DNA of 64,000 nucleotides from the NCBI RefSeq assembly GCF_014202905.1, contig NZ_JACHHY010000014.1, forward strand, positions 1-64,000. Reading direction: 5' to 3'. This DNA comes from Chitinivorax tropicus (GTDB lineage Bacteria > Pseudomonadota > Gammaproteobacteria > Burkholderiales > SCOH01). Below the pieces are notes generated by a model. That model searched no databases. It was not told the origin of the DNA and was given only the letters and a program-made list of their open reading frames with translations. This document shows positions 27,082-35,257 of this stretch, one piece after another (positions within the stretch are counted from its first letter, which is position 1; the number at the start of each line of letters is the position of its first letter). A program made the position numbers and the translations under genes.

Positions 27082-27534
27082 ACGTAGTCGTGTTTTTTGT
27101 CAGCCCATGTGGAGCCGGGCCTTGGAGCGCTTGCCGGTTTTGATGTGATAGTCAGTGTCTTGTAAGACGTCGTCAATAATAGTCACCCAATTCTTTGATT
27201 TGATTTGGGTTATGAATTTATAGCCGTATATGGCCAGCTGTGTGTGGTGTTGAGCGCGGCTGTCGATATGGCCTTTCCGGGTTTCGTTCACCCAATCGCC
27301 AGATCATATCTTTATCTTGTCTGTCGGCATCAGGGCGTGTAGCCAGTTGGCTGCGGGTCAGCCCTGTTTGAGCACAGTACCTTCAGTCGTTGGTGGGGTT
27401 CACCATGCCAAGCCATTTTTTCTGACTGCTCATTCATTGATTGTGCCGTGTATTTGCTCAGGCTGACCGAGCCTGAGGACGAATCAAACCTGAATGCGTT
27501 GGAAAACAAGGCAGACGGGGGAAAGGACAATAAG
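27082..27534. other. Intergenic region upstream of the sigma-54 activator gene
   Basis: This 453-bp stretch contains no confident gene. A minus-strand frame at 27100-27291 (63 codons, GTG start) has a plausible protein-like composition (YGYKFITQIKSKNWVTIIDD) but no convincing ribosome-binding site or known relatives, so it is left as a possible relic. The promoter of the activator gene must be in the right half. Confidence 0.35.
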
Positions 27535-28878
27535 GTGGGTACGATTCTGATTGTAGGTAGGGGTAGCAGCGCTGCTGAGTTGATGCGACCGGAGATGTTG
27601 GGCCGTCAACCTGCAGTGACGCGTTTGCCTGGTCCAGTATCGGTAATCAAGTCCGCATTGCCCGGCGCATCGTTGGTTGTACTGTGCGCCAGGGCGGGTG
27701 ATGAAGAGGAGGTGGCTCAATTGGGGCATTGGGTACGGGCCGCTTCCCCCATGGCCCGACTGATGCTGGTTGCCGATGTGTCTTGCGAAGCGCTGGCGGT
27801 GACAGCGTTGCGAGCGGGGTTTCAGGAATACTTGGTCTGGCCGGTTGATCGGTTGGTGTTGTGTCAGGCGGTGGCGGGTTTGCAGCGGCCTGGCCTGGAT
27901 ATGGAGCCCATCAAGCCGCGTGTGCCGGTGCTGCCCTCATTGATTGGGCAATCCACCTGTATGCAACAGCTTCGGGCACGTATCGAACGGCTGGCCAAAG
28001 TGGATGCCACGGTGCTGTTGGTGGGTGAGACCGGCACGGGCAAAGATCTGGTTGCGCGTCATTTGCATGAATCCAGCCACCGACAAGGGGGGCCGTTTGT
28101 GGCGCTCAACTGCGCGGCGCTGCCAGATGGCCTGCTGGAGAGTGAGCTGTTTGGACATGAGCGCGGTGCGTTCACCGGTGCGCATCAGCCCTACAAAGGC
28201 AAGGTGCGCTTGGCGGAGGGGGGCACACTGTTTCTGGATGAAATCGGAGACATGCCGCTGCCCGCGCAGGCCAAGTTGTTGCGCCTGCTTGAAAACCGCG
28301 AGGTGTTTGCGATTGGTGCCAGTGCGGTGTGTCAGGTCAATATCCGCTTGGTTGCCGCTACCAACCACCAACTGGAGCACCGGGTCGCGGACGGGCTGTT
28401 CAGGCAGGATCTGTATTACCGGCTCAATGTGGCGCGGCTGCTCTTGCCCACCTTGCGTCAGCGGCGGGAGGACATCGAGGCACTGGCCCATGGTTTTCTG
28501 CAGGATTTGGCAAACCATCACCACCAACCTCCTTGTCGATTGACCGTGGCGGCCAGGCAGGCACTGATGCGCTACAGTTGGCCTGGCAATGTCAGGGAGT
28601 TGCGGAACGTGTTGGAGTCGGCGGTGTTGATGGCCGAGCGCGATGTGATCGATGTGGGGGATTTGGGGTATTTGGCGGCCAACCAAGTCGCGGTGCAAGA
28701 TGAGCACGCCACGCATCTTGAAGAGCGGACGCTGTTGCTACGTACACTGAACCAGACCCGCTGGAACAAGTCTGAAGCGGCGCTGAGGTTGAATTGGTCA
28801 CGTATGACCTTGTATCGCAAATTGGCCAAGTACGAGCTGAGCCCGCCAGATGATGGTATGCCAGGGGTGAGCGTGTAA
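27535..28878 (+). CDS. VpsR-like sigma-54 enhancer-binding protein with degenerate receiver
   Basis: The frame is open from GTG 27448, but GGGGGAAAGGA at 27517 points to GTG 27535, giving 447 residues that start right at the receiver's first strand (VGTILIVGRG). The receiver-like domain lacks the phosphorylation set: no acidic pair after strand 1, Cys instead of Asp at the end of strand 3 (SLVVLCA), and Trp for the switch Lys (YLVWPV). The AAA+ domain is intact, with Walker A GETGTGKD at 164-171, the sigma-54 contact loop GAFTGA at 211-216, FLDEIGDMP, and arginine-finger region FRQDLYYRLNV. A Fis-type helix-turn-helix ends the protein. It therefore should activate sigma-54 promoters without classical phosphorylation, perhaps by a ligand such as cyclic-di-GMP as in VpsR. 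Confidence 0.88.
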   Translation: MGTILIVGRGSSAAELMRPEMLGRQPAVTRLPGPVSVIKSALPGASLVVLCARAGDEEEVAQLGHWVRAASPMARLMLVADVSCEALAVTALRAGFQEYLVWPVDRLVLCQAVAGLQRPGLDMEPIKPRVPVLPSLIGQSTCMQQLRARIERLAKVDATVLLVGETGTGKDLVARHLHESSHRQGGPFVALNCAALPDGLLESELFGHERGAFTGAHQPYKGKVRLAEGGTLFLDEIGDMPLPAQAKLLRLLENREVFAIGASAVCQVNIRLVAATNHQLEHRVADGLFRQDLYYRLNVARLLLPTLRQRREDIEALAHGFLQDLANHHHQPPCRLTVAARQALMRYSWPGNVRELRNVLESAVLMAERDVIDVGDLGYLAANQVAVQDEHATHLEERTLLLRTLNQTRWNKSEAALRLNWSRMTLYRKLAKYELSPPDDGMPGVSV

Positions 28879-28908
28879 CCGCAAGTCGGCCACCGCATCG
28901 GACAATGG

Positions 28909-28939
28909 AAAAAGCCCGGCATGGCAGCCAGGGCTTTTT
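28909..28939. terminator. Bidirectional intrinsic terminator
   Basis: AAAAAGCCC and GGGCTTTTT form a 9-bp stem with A/T tracts on both sides, serving both the plus-strand activator gene and the minus-strand antiporter gene that converge here. Confidence 0.88.
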
Positions 28940-28954
28940 CTTTGTTGCAGATGC

Positions 28955-30214
28955 TTACAGCAGGCGGAAGGCCAGGATGGCGATCACCGTGGGGGGCAAA
29001 GCTGCGATCAGCAGGCCCAGCGGGTGAACCGCGCCATCTTCGAAGTGCCCACGCAAAATGGCGATGCCCGCAGGATTGGGCGCATTGGCGATGATGGTCA
29101 ACCCGCCACCGGTCACCGCGCCGGTGACCAAAGCATATTTGAACTCGTCGGACAAGCCCTCGACCAATGAGCCCAGGTAGGTCAGCGCCGCGTTGTCTGT
29201 GACAGCGGTGAGCAACGTGGCACCAAAATACACGGCATCGGCATTCATCTTCATCAACAGCGGCTGCAACCACCACTGCTGCTGTCCTCCCAATACCACC
29301 AAGCCCGCCAGAAAGAATGCCACCAGCAGCCCTTCGCGCAGGATCAGCCGATCCTGATGACGTTCATAGGCGTGCGCCACCCCCAGAAAGAACAGGAACA
29401 GGCTCAGAAACACCGCAGGGTGATGGGCGAATGCCACGACCCCGACCATGAACAGCAGATGTACCACCACCAATGCGACGGGGACAGGCGGCTGGTCTGT
29501 TTGGCCCGATTGGTCTGACAGACCGGCCAGCTCTTTGCGGAACAACACCGCAGCGGAAAAGGCATTGAACAGGACAGCGATGGCCGCTTTCCAGCCGATC
29601 TGCGTGGCCATGAACAGTAGATCCCAGTTCCAGGTGCTGGCCACCATCAGCACCGGGGGCGCGGCAAAGGGCGTCAAGGTGCCGCCGATCGAGATGTTCA
29701 CGAACAGCACGCCCAGCGTCACATACATGAATTGCGTCGATGGCTTCTGGCTGAAGTAGCGATCTCGCAGCACCAATGCAGCCAAGGTCATGGCGGCGGG
29801 CTCGGTGATGAATGAGCCGAGAATCGGCACCATCGACAACACGACAAAGTAGTGCGCCATATTGCGCGGCAGCGGAACAAAAGCGGCCACAGTCCGCACG
29901 CAGACCATGGCCAGCTGCAGGATCGGGCGTGTGCCAGCGATGACCATGATGGCAAATACGAACATTGGTTCAGTGAAGTTGCGGCTGTCGATATAAGCGG
30001 TGGCGGTGGCTTTGTCATGCACTGCGAACATGAACAGCATCAGAACCATGGCCCAAAAGCCGAAGACGACCTCTACCTCGCCCAGCAGGTGGAACAGACC
30101 GGCATGCTCTGGGCGCCGGTGTGCCAAGCGTTCAAAGAATTTGGTCGAGAAGGTGTGGATGAGGGCAATGGCAAACAATGCTGCGCCAATCATCTGGATG
30201 GTTGTTGGATTCAC
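28955..30214 (-). CDS. Putative Na+/H+ antiporter-like membrane protein (DUF1504 type)
   Basis: This 419-residue polytopic inner-membrane protein has about ten to twelve hydrophobic segments along its length. Family-like blocks include FTEPMFVFAIMVIAGTRPI, LGSFITEPAAMTLAALVL, NISIGGTLTPFAAPPVLMVA and, near the end, TAVTDNAALTYLGSLV and TGGGLTIIANAPNPAGIAIL. The paired TP/NA-type loops are typical of the ion transporter (NhaD/ArsB-like) fold with two inverted halves. Annotated relatives are called putative Na+/H+ antiporters, but the transported ion is not proven. It is monocistronic. Confidence 0.83.
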   Translation of the reverse strand: MNPTTIQMIGAALFAIALIHTFSTKFFERLAHRRPEHAGLFHLLGEVEVVFGFWAMVLMLFMFAVHDKATATAYIDSRNFTEPMFVFAIMVIAGTRPILQLAMVCVRTVAAFVPLPRNMAHYFVVLSMVPILGSFITEPAAMTLAALVLRDRYFSQKPSTQFMYVTLGVLFVNISIGGTLTPFAAPPVLMVASTWNWDLLFMATQIGWKAAIAVLFNAFSAAVLFRKELAGLSDQSGQTDQPPVPVALVVVHLLFMVGVVAFAHHPAVFLSLFLFFLGVAHAYERHQDRLILREGLLVAFFLAGLVVLGGQQQWWLQPLLMKMNADAVYFGATLLTAVTDNAALTYLGSLVEGLSDEFKYALVTGAVTGGGLTIIANAPNPAGIAILRGHFEDGAVHPLGLLIAALPPTVIAILAFRLL

Positions 30215-30547
30215 TGCTCATTACCTGTCTGGGGCGCGACTGCGCCTGATGGCCAAAAAAGGGGCTGACCCCGCATATCAATGAAAGACCGGCTACCGCG
30301 AATATGGTTTCATGCATGCGTGCGGCCATGGCTGGCGCCTGTCTGGGTACCGCAATGGCGTGCTGTTTATACAGGGTGACGAGCCTTGCGGGCGGCGCCG
30401 CAGCATGGCTTGCCATTGAGTTGGGCGTGCCATCTGGGGTTGAACCCGTCGCCTGGTTGACGACTGTATCAGCCATTGTAACGGGGTAGCTCATCGTAGC
30501 GGGGGTGGGGGAATCATCGATTGTCAACGGCAGGTATCGGGGGGCGG

Positions 30548-30647
30548 ATGTGACAGATCTGTCACATGCTGATGCAGGGATATGGCTGATGGCACGTATC
30601 CAATCCTGCCCGGTGTCACATCCGATGTGACAAGGGCACTGTCACAT
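30548..30647. promoter_or_regulatory. Cluster of five ATGTGACA octamers, candidate enhancer (UAS)
   Basis: The octamer ATGTGACA / TGTCACAT occurs at 30548, 30560, 30614, 30625 and 30640. The first two make a perfect 20-bp palindrome (30548-30567). The next two make a palindrome with a 3-bp spacer (30614-30632), and the last is a half-site. The array lies about 85-185 bp upstream of the sigma-54 promoter, the usual range for activator sites. Confidence 0.65.
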
Positions 30648-30716
30648 CAGCATTCGATAAAATGCTGATCGTTTTTATGGTGTTGAAAATAAACATAAAT
30701 TTTGATTTATTTGTGT

Positions 30717-30732
30717 GGGCATGACCCTTGCT
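30717..30732 (+). promoter_or_regulatory. Sigma-54-type (-24/-12) promoter of the eCIS operon
   Basis: GGGCATG-accc-TTGCT matches the consensus TGGCACG-N4-TTGCW at 10 of 12 fixed positions, with the invariant GG (30718-30719) and GC (30730-30731) exactly 10 bp apart. Transcription would start near 30743, 25 bp before the first GTG. Confidence 0.6.
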
Positions 30733-30767
30733 TGGGTAGATTTCATCCCCAGGATAAGGAGCTGACG

Positions 30768-31037
30768 GTGGAACCCAAGTCCAAATCCAATCCAGCAGGG
30801 ACATTCGAAACCGATCGGCGGGAACGGCGTTATGCCAACCATCTGCAGGTGGGTTACAACCATGCGGAATTCCTGCTGGACTTCGGCCAGCTGTATGAGG
30901 ACTCCACCGGCCCCTTGATCCACACCCGCCTTGTCACCGGCCCAGAGCAATTGAAGGCCATGACCCAGTTGATGCAGCGGTGCGTTGAGGAATACGAGGA
31001 CAAATATGGGTTGATCGACAGCCCATTGGAGCACTGA
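30768..31037 (+). CDS. DUF3467 family protein, first gene of the eCIS operon
   Basis: GTG 30768 sits 7 bp after AAGGAG, so the upstream extension of the open frame is discarded, leaving 89 residues. The core reads RYANHLQVGYNHAEFLLDFGQLYED, the DUF3467 pattern (YANxxxVxxxxxEFxLDF). A C-terminal helix follows (EQLKAMTQLMQRCVEEYEDKYG). Family members are small cytoplasmic proteins of unknown biochemistry that occur next to injection-system genes. The DUF4255 gene starts 15 bp later. A regulatory or assembly role is a guess. Confidence 0.8.
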   Translation: MEPKSKSNPAGTFETDRRERRYANHLQVGYNHAEFLLDFGQLYEDSTGPLIHTRLVTGPEQLKAMTQLMQRCVEEYEDKYGLIDSPLEH

Positions 31038-31052
31038 ACAAGGAGAGCATCC

Positions 31053-31670
31053 GTGGCAGGTTTCACCAGCGTATCGGCGGCAGGGCGGAGCATCCAGCGC
31101 CTGCTGCAGATCCGGTTTGCGGAAGAGCACCCACTGGCTACGCCTATGCAGCCTGCTCCCAATCCGATCACGGTGGCAATCGTCCGGACAGAGGACTTGG
31201 TGCCCGCCACCTTTGCCCAGCAGACCCAGCGGCCTGCGCTGACAATCTTTCTGTATCGCGTCGATTTCAACAAAACCATGCGTGCCGCCTGGTCGGCGGT
31301 GGGCAGCTATGACGGGCGCTCCCATCTCGCGCTCGACCTGCATTTTCTGCTGACCGCCTGGGCGGACGTGGCTGAGAACGAGCACCGTATTCTAGGCCGG
31401 GCCATGCAGGCCATCGAGGACACACCGATCGTTTCCGGCCCGCTACTGGCGGGGGCGGCAGACTGGGCGGCAAATGAGAGCCTGCAGCTGGTGCTGGAGG
31501 AAATCGACACCGAGTCACTGATGCGTATTTTTGACTCGCTGCCCATCGATTATCACCTCAGCGTGCCTTACATCGCCCGTGTGGTGCGGGTGGACGGCAG
31601 AGTGCAGCCACGCGAGCCTGCAGTGGTCACGGCTGTATCAGGCAGCCGCCCGACAACGGAGGCGCTGTGA
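31053..31670 (+). CDS. DUF4255 protein, tube/sheath terminal cap of the contractile injection system
   Basis: This 205-residue protein starts at GTG 31053 behind AAGGAG. It contains the DUF4255 hallmarks: an N-terminal helix (GRSIQRLLQIRFAEE), PALTIFLYRVDFNKTMR, and the hydrophobic LALDLHFLLTAWADVAENEHRILGRAMQAIEDTPI block. In Afp, PVC and MAC particles the equivalent protein (Afp16/Pvc16) caps the distal end of the tube and sets its length. Its location at the head of the operon fits other eCIS clusters. It shares a 4-bp overlap with the next gene. Confidence 0.9.
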   Translation: MAGFTSVSAAGRSIQRLLQIRFAEEHPLATPMQPAPNPITVAIVRTEDLVPATFAQQTQRPALTIFLYRVDFNKTMRAAWSAVGSYDGRSHLALDLHFLLTAWADVAENEHRILGRAMQAIEDTPIVSGPLLAGAADWAANESLQLVLEEIDTESLMRIFDSLPIDYHLSVPYIARVVRVDGRVQPREPAVVTAVSGSRPTTEAL

Positions 31671-32545
31671 ATCAGTTTGTGCGCCATGAATATAGCGAGT
31701 CCACCCACCGGCTGGCCCTGGGTGTGGAAACCTGGGATGCCGCCCGCCAACAGCCGGTGCTGACTCCGTTGTGGGTGGGGTTTGACGATGTTTTGCTGGG
31801 GCATGTCAGGCCGCTGTTCGATCTGCACCCCTCCAACCGGTATGCCTTGCGCTATGACAGCTGGCTGGCCAGCCAGGCGCGGCAGATCGATATCCGGCTG
31901 ATGGATGCAATGGACGAGCGGGTGTCGATCGAGCGGTCTGGGCGGCGCTATGTGCCAAGACGGTTGCGCATCACCGTGCCCACCCTGGCGGCGGCAGAGA
32001 GCAACCCGCCGTCAGGCCGAGGCTGCCAGCCCTGGCTGTATCCGGGGGCTACATATCCGCTCTCTCAGACTGCTACCGGGCTGCGTGCGCGGGTGATGCG
32101 TGCAGCGGCGGGGCCTTTGCCCAGGCGGCCTGCCCGCTGGGTGCGGGTGGTGGCCACCCTCCCGGCAGGCAGCGCGATTGCCGACGTTGCTGAATTGAAT
32201 GCCCTGCCATCGGCCCGAGTGGTCGGGCGGGCCATGGGTGATGATCGTGGTGAATTTCTGCTGCTGGTTCCGCCTGCTGCGGCACAGGCCGGCACAGCAG
32301 CCAGCATGCCAGTCAGATTGATCGTGCTGGCCCGCGTTGAGCAAGCGGTACCGGCAGATCGCCCCGATCTGCCGACGATAGACCCCTGTTGGGATCTGCC
32401 GGTTGAAACGCCCGCCTCGTTGGCGGTAACAGACGCGGTACTGCGGGGTGAAACGACAACAGCGGGTTTTGCCATTGTGGCGCAGCGTGAAATCAGCCTG
32501 CCTTTGGGGCGGTTGTTGAGAGGCGTGGCGGATATCGAGATCTGA
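31667..32545 (+). CDS. eCIS-associated protein with carboxypeptidase-regulatory-like beta-sandwich
   Basis: This 292-residue protein overlaps the DUF4255 stop by 4 bp (GTGA). Two parts are visible. Residues ~1-115 are strand-rich and include SIERSGRRYVPRRLRITVP. Residues ~140-200 (RWVRVVATLPAGS...SARVVGRAMGDDRGEFLLLVPP) match the carboxypeptidase regulatory-like/transthyretin pattern, in which a variable strand pair is followed by G-x-x-x-x-D-x-x-G-x-F/Y. Such domains mediate adhesion or docking. I infer a structural or accessory role in the particle; no catalytic residues are seen. Confidence 0.55.
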   Translation: MNQFVRHEYSESTHRLALGVETWDAARQQPVLTPLWVGFDDVLLGHVRPLFDLHPSNRYALRYDSWLASQARQIDIRLMDAMDERVSIERSGRRYVPRRLRITVPTLAAAESNPPSGRGCQPWLYPGATYPLSQTATGLRARVMRAAAGPLPRRPARWVRVVATLPAGSAIADVAELNALPSARVVGRAMGDDRGEFLLLVPPAAAQAGTAASMPVRLIVLARVEQAVPADRPDLPTIDPCWDLPVETPASLAVTDAVLRGETTTAGFAIVAQREISLPLGRLLRGVADIEI

Positions 32546-32733
32546 TCGGGGCTACCCGTCGGAAAATGGCTTGGCCACCTGTTTGGTTGGCCGGGCGTGA
32601 TGTGAAGACAGACCGGGGCATCAAACGCCATCTCGGTCATGGCTGGGCGGCCACCTCGTCAGAGCGCGCAGCCAGCCATCGATGGCAACTGGGCTCCACC
32701 AAGACTGATCGTTCAATTGGAAAGGAGACGTCG

Positions 32734-34587
32734 ATGCCCGAATATCTCTCACCCGGGGTCTATGTCGAGGAAGTCAGCTTCCGCGCCAAATCGCTGGAAG
32801 GCGTGCCGACCAGCACCACTGGCTTTGCCGGTATGACCCAGTATGGCCCGGTCTATTACCCTGGCGGCCCAAGAAACTGTGAACCACGTCTGATCACCAG
32901 CTTCACCGAATTCGAGCGGGTCTACGGCGGGCTGGAGCGATTCTCTCCTGGCGGCGATCTGCGCGAGAGCTATCTGGCGCATGCAGCCCGTGCGTTCTTC
33001 CTCAACGGGGGGCAGCGTCTTTATGTCTCGCGGGTGTATGTGCAGAGCAACCCTGGTATCGATGGTGGGGGCAACCCGACCTATGACGGCTGTGCCAGCC
33101 GCACAGTGGCGGTGGGGGCGGCCAACGCCATCTGGCGGGCACGCTGGCCAGGGGCGCTGGGGAATGTGCATGTGGCAGTACGGCTGGTGCGCAGCAAGCT
33201 GGTTCCGGTGACGGTCAATGGCGCTGTACAGCTCAAGGGCATCGCCCATGGCGCCACCATCGAGGTCTTTGCTGCTGGCACCGCTGCTGCCAATCTGCCG
33301 GGTGGGGCGGCCTATGCGGTGCAAGAGGCGCGGTTCGCAGTGACGACCATCACGGCGGGCGTGCAATCGTTCGCCGGCAGCGGTGGCGCAGTGGTGTTGA
33401 ATCTCACTGACATAGTGTTCCTGGTCGAGATGCAGGTGGTGGTGACGGTGACCGACGAGCGTCAGGATGTCTATGACGAGCTGTCTGGCCACCCCAGCCA
33501 GAAACGCTACATCGGCAAGATCCTGCAACTGGATGATCCAGAAGACGAAAATGCCACAGTCTGGCTCAGCTGGGCGCCCAGCGCCGATGCGTTCGACGCG
33601 GTGCGGCTGATGCTGGCCTTGGCCGCCAATGCCAGTCCGCGCCTGCAGAATGGTGGTGATGGCGATCTGGCTGGCCCGGATGAGCTGAATGGCGAGCCTG
33701 CCGACCCGGACAATGCCAGTGTCAAAGCCACCGGGCTGGAGGCCCTGGGTGAAATCGACGACATTGCCATCGTCGCCCTGCCGGATGCAGGCGATCTGGT
33801 CGATTCCGACACATCGGCTGCGGCAGCGCAACTGCTGATCGCCCATGCCGAGAACCTGCGTTATCGCATTGCCGTGCTGGATGCGCCACCTCAGTCCTCG
33901 CTCAACGAGATCCGTGCGTTCCGGGGCCGTTTCGACAGCAAATATGCGGCGCTCTACCACCCCTGGATCGAAATACTCGACCCCACCGAGCGCGCCAGCC
34001 AAGGTGCACCACAGCGTCGCTTGATGCTGCCGCCATCGGGCTTTGTGTGTGGCATCTATGCCCGTAGTGATATCGAACGCGGCGTGCACAAAGCACCCGC
34101 CAACGAGGTGGTGCGAGGGTTGACGCGCTTCGAGGCCAACATCAACAAGGGGCGTCAGGACGTGCTGAACCCAGAAGGGGTGAACTGCCTGCGCTTCTTC
34201 GAAGGCCGTGGCAGCCGGGTATGGGGCGCTCGCACCATCAGCTCTGACCCGGAATGGAAATATGTGAACGTGCGGCGGCTGTTCATCTACATCGAGCATA
34301 CCCTCGACAAAGGCTCGCAATGGGCGGTGTTCGAGCCGAACAACGAACGGCTGTGGGCCAACATCCGGCGCATGGTCGAGGACTTCCTGTTGGTGTTGTG
34401 GCGAGATGGCGCGTTACTGGGCGAAAAGCCAGAGCAAGCCTATTTCGTGCGCTGTGATCGCACCACCATGACCCAGAACGATCTCGACAATGGCCGCATG
34501 ATCTGCCTGGTGGGCATCGCCCCGGTCAAGCCCGCCGAATTCGTGATCTTCCGGGTTGGGCAGTGGACGGCAGACGCCAAGCGCTGA
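32734..34587 (+). CDS. Contractile sheath protein 1
   Basis: The start is ATG 32734 behind AAAGGAG; the open frame extends 56 codons further without need. The 617-residue protein starts EYLSPGVYVEEVSFRAKSLEG, the standard phage sheath opening (PGVYVEE). A domain III/IV insertion runs at about 130-300. The conserved C-terminal sheath core ends with the NVRRLFIYIEHTLDKGSQWAVFEPN and CDRTTMTQNDLDNGRMICLVGIAPVKPAEFVIFRV blocks. These form the helical sheath that contracts to drive the tube. It is longer than Afp2-type sheaths because of the surface-exposed insertion. Confidence 0.95.
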   Translation: MPEYLSPGVYVEEVSFRAKSLEGVPTSTTGFAGMTQYGPVYYPGGPRNCEPRLITSFTEFERVYGGLERFSPGGDLRESYLAHAARAFFLNGGQRLYVSRVYVQSNPGIDGGGNPTYDGCASRTVAVGAANAIWRARWPGALGNVHVAVRLVRSKLVPVTVNGAVQLKGIAHGATIEVFAAGTAAANLPGGAAYAVQEARFAVTTITAGVQSFAGSGGAVVLNLTDIVFLVEMQVVVTVTDERQDVYDELSGHPSQKRYIGKILQLDDPEDENATVWLSWAPSADAFDAVRLMLALAANASPRLQNGGDGDLAGPDELNGEPADPDNASVKATGLEALGEIDDIAIVALPDAGDLVDSDTSAAAAQLLIAHAENLRYRIAVLDAPPQSSLNEIRAFRGRFDSKYAALYHPWIEILDPTERASQGAPQRRLMLPPSGFVCGIYARSDIERGVHKAPANEVVRGLTRFEANINKGRQDVLNPEGVNCLRFFEGRGSRVWGARTISSDPEWKYVNVRRLFIYIEHTLDKGSQWAVFEPNNERLWANIRRMVEDFLLVLWRDGALLGEKPEQAYFVRCDRTTMTQNDLDNGRMICLVGIAPVKPAEFVIFRVGQWTADAKR

Positions 34588-34645
34588 GTAGATCAATGGG
34601 GTCGGTCACAGGCCGGCACGACGGAGTTCTAGCGGGAGATGCAAG

Positions 34646-35095
34646 ATGGCAACCATGCGCGACAACCCTTACGGCGCGTTCAACTATACCGTGTCGCTCG
34701 GTGAGGGCGACGAGGCCAGTGTGGTGGCGGGTTTTTCCGATGTCAGTGGGCTGGGGAACGAGCAGAACTATTCCGAATACCGCAATGGCAACGAAAAATT
34801 CAACACCGTACGCAAGATTCCCAACACCTTCAAAAACGACGATGTGACGCTGAAACGTGGATTGATCGGCTCAACAGACCTGTTTGAATGGATCAAGCGG
34901 GTGCGCGAAGGCGTCTATGAGCCCAGGCAGGTCACCGTCACCTTGCTGGATGAGGCCCGCCAGCCGGTGGCTACTTTCCGGCTGCGCAATGCCCAGCCCA
35001 AGAAGTGGACAGGCCCGACCCTGGCCGCCAAAGGTGGTGGCGAGGTGGCGATGGAAGAGCTGCAATTGGTGCATGAGGGGATTGATTTTCAATGA
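34646..35095 (+). CDS. Inner tube protein 1 (T4 gp19/Afp1-like)
   Basis: This 149-residue protein has the tail tube fold: NPYGAFNYTVSLGEGDEASVVAGFSDVSGLG at the start, TVRKIPNTFKNDDVTLKRGLIGSTDLFEWIK in the middle, and a closing GGGEVAMEELQLVHEGIDFQ. Hexamers stack to form the lumen that carries cargo. It lies 58 bp after sheath 1, the invariant order in these systems. A second, divergent tube gene is at 38170. Confidence 0.95.
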   Translation: MATMRDNPYGAFNYTVSLGEGDEASVVAGFSDVSGLGNEQNYSEYRNGNEKFNTVRKIPNTFKNDDVTLKRGLIGSTDLFEWIKRVREGVYEPRQVTVTLLDEARQPVATFRLRNAQPKKWTGPTLAAKGGGEVAMEELQLVHEGIDFQ

Positions 35096-35257
35096 GGAGC
35101 ATCATCAACGGAAGAATCGGTGGTGTGGGGTGTCCCGGTCTGCCGCTTAGCTGGTCGCGACAACGCCGATGTGGAGTGCATGCGCTTGCGTTCAACCATG
35201 GTGGCAGGCGGGTGCGTTCCGCTGTGCCCCACAAGAAACGGAAATTGGAGGGACATC

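Larger units (their letters stand above)
30215..30767. other. Control region upstream of the eCIS operon
   Basis: About 550 bp without a supported gene. The left part (30215-30540) shows nothing; the right part carries octamer palindromes at 30548-30647 and a sigma-54-type promoter at 30717-30732. Confidence 0.6.

Noticed and set aside
27100-27291. 63-codon minus-strand frame between the nitrilase and activator genes
   Set aside because: Its composition is plausible, but it has no ribosome-binding site, no relatives I recognise and only a GTG start, so it was not called a gene.
30304-30489. Short plus-strand frame upstream of the eCIS promoter
   Set aside because: It has no ribosome-binding site and no pattern. 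The region is better explained as control DNA.
30572-30620. A second sigma-54 site around tggcacg at 30588
   Set aside because: The GG element is there, but the next suitable GC is about 15 bp away instead of 10, so the spacing fails.
32749-34320. 523-codon minus-strand frame opposite sheath 1
   Set aside because: It is very long but antisense to a clear sheath gene; long shadow frames are expected in this GC-rich codon usage.
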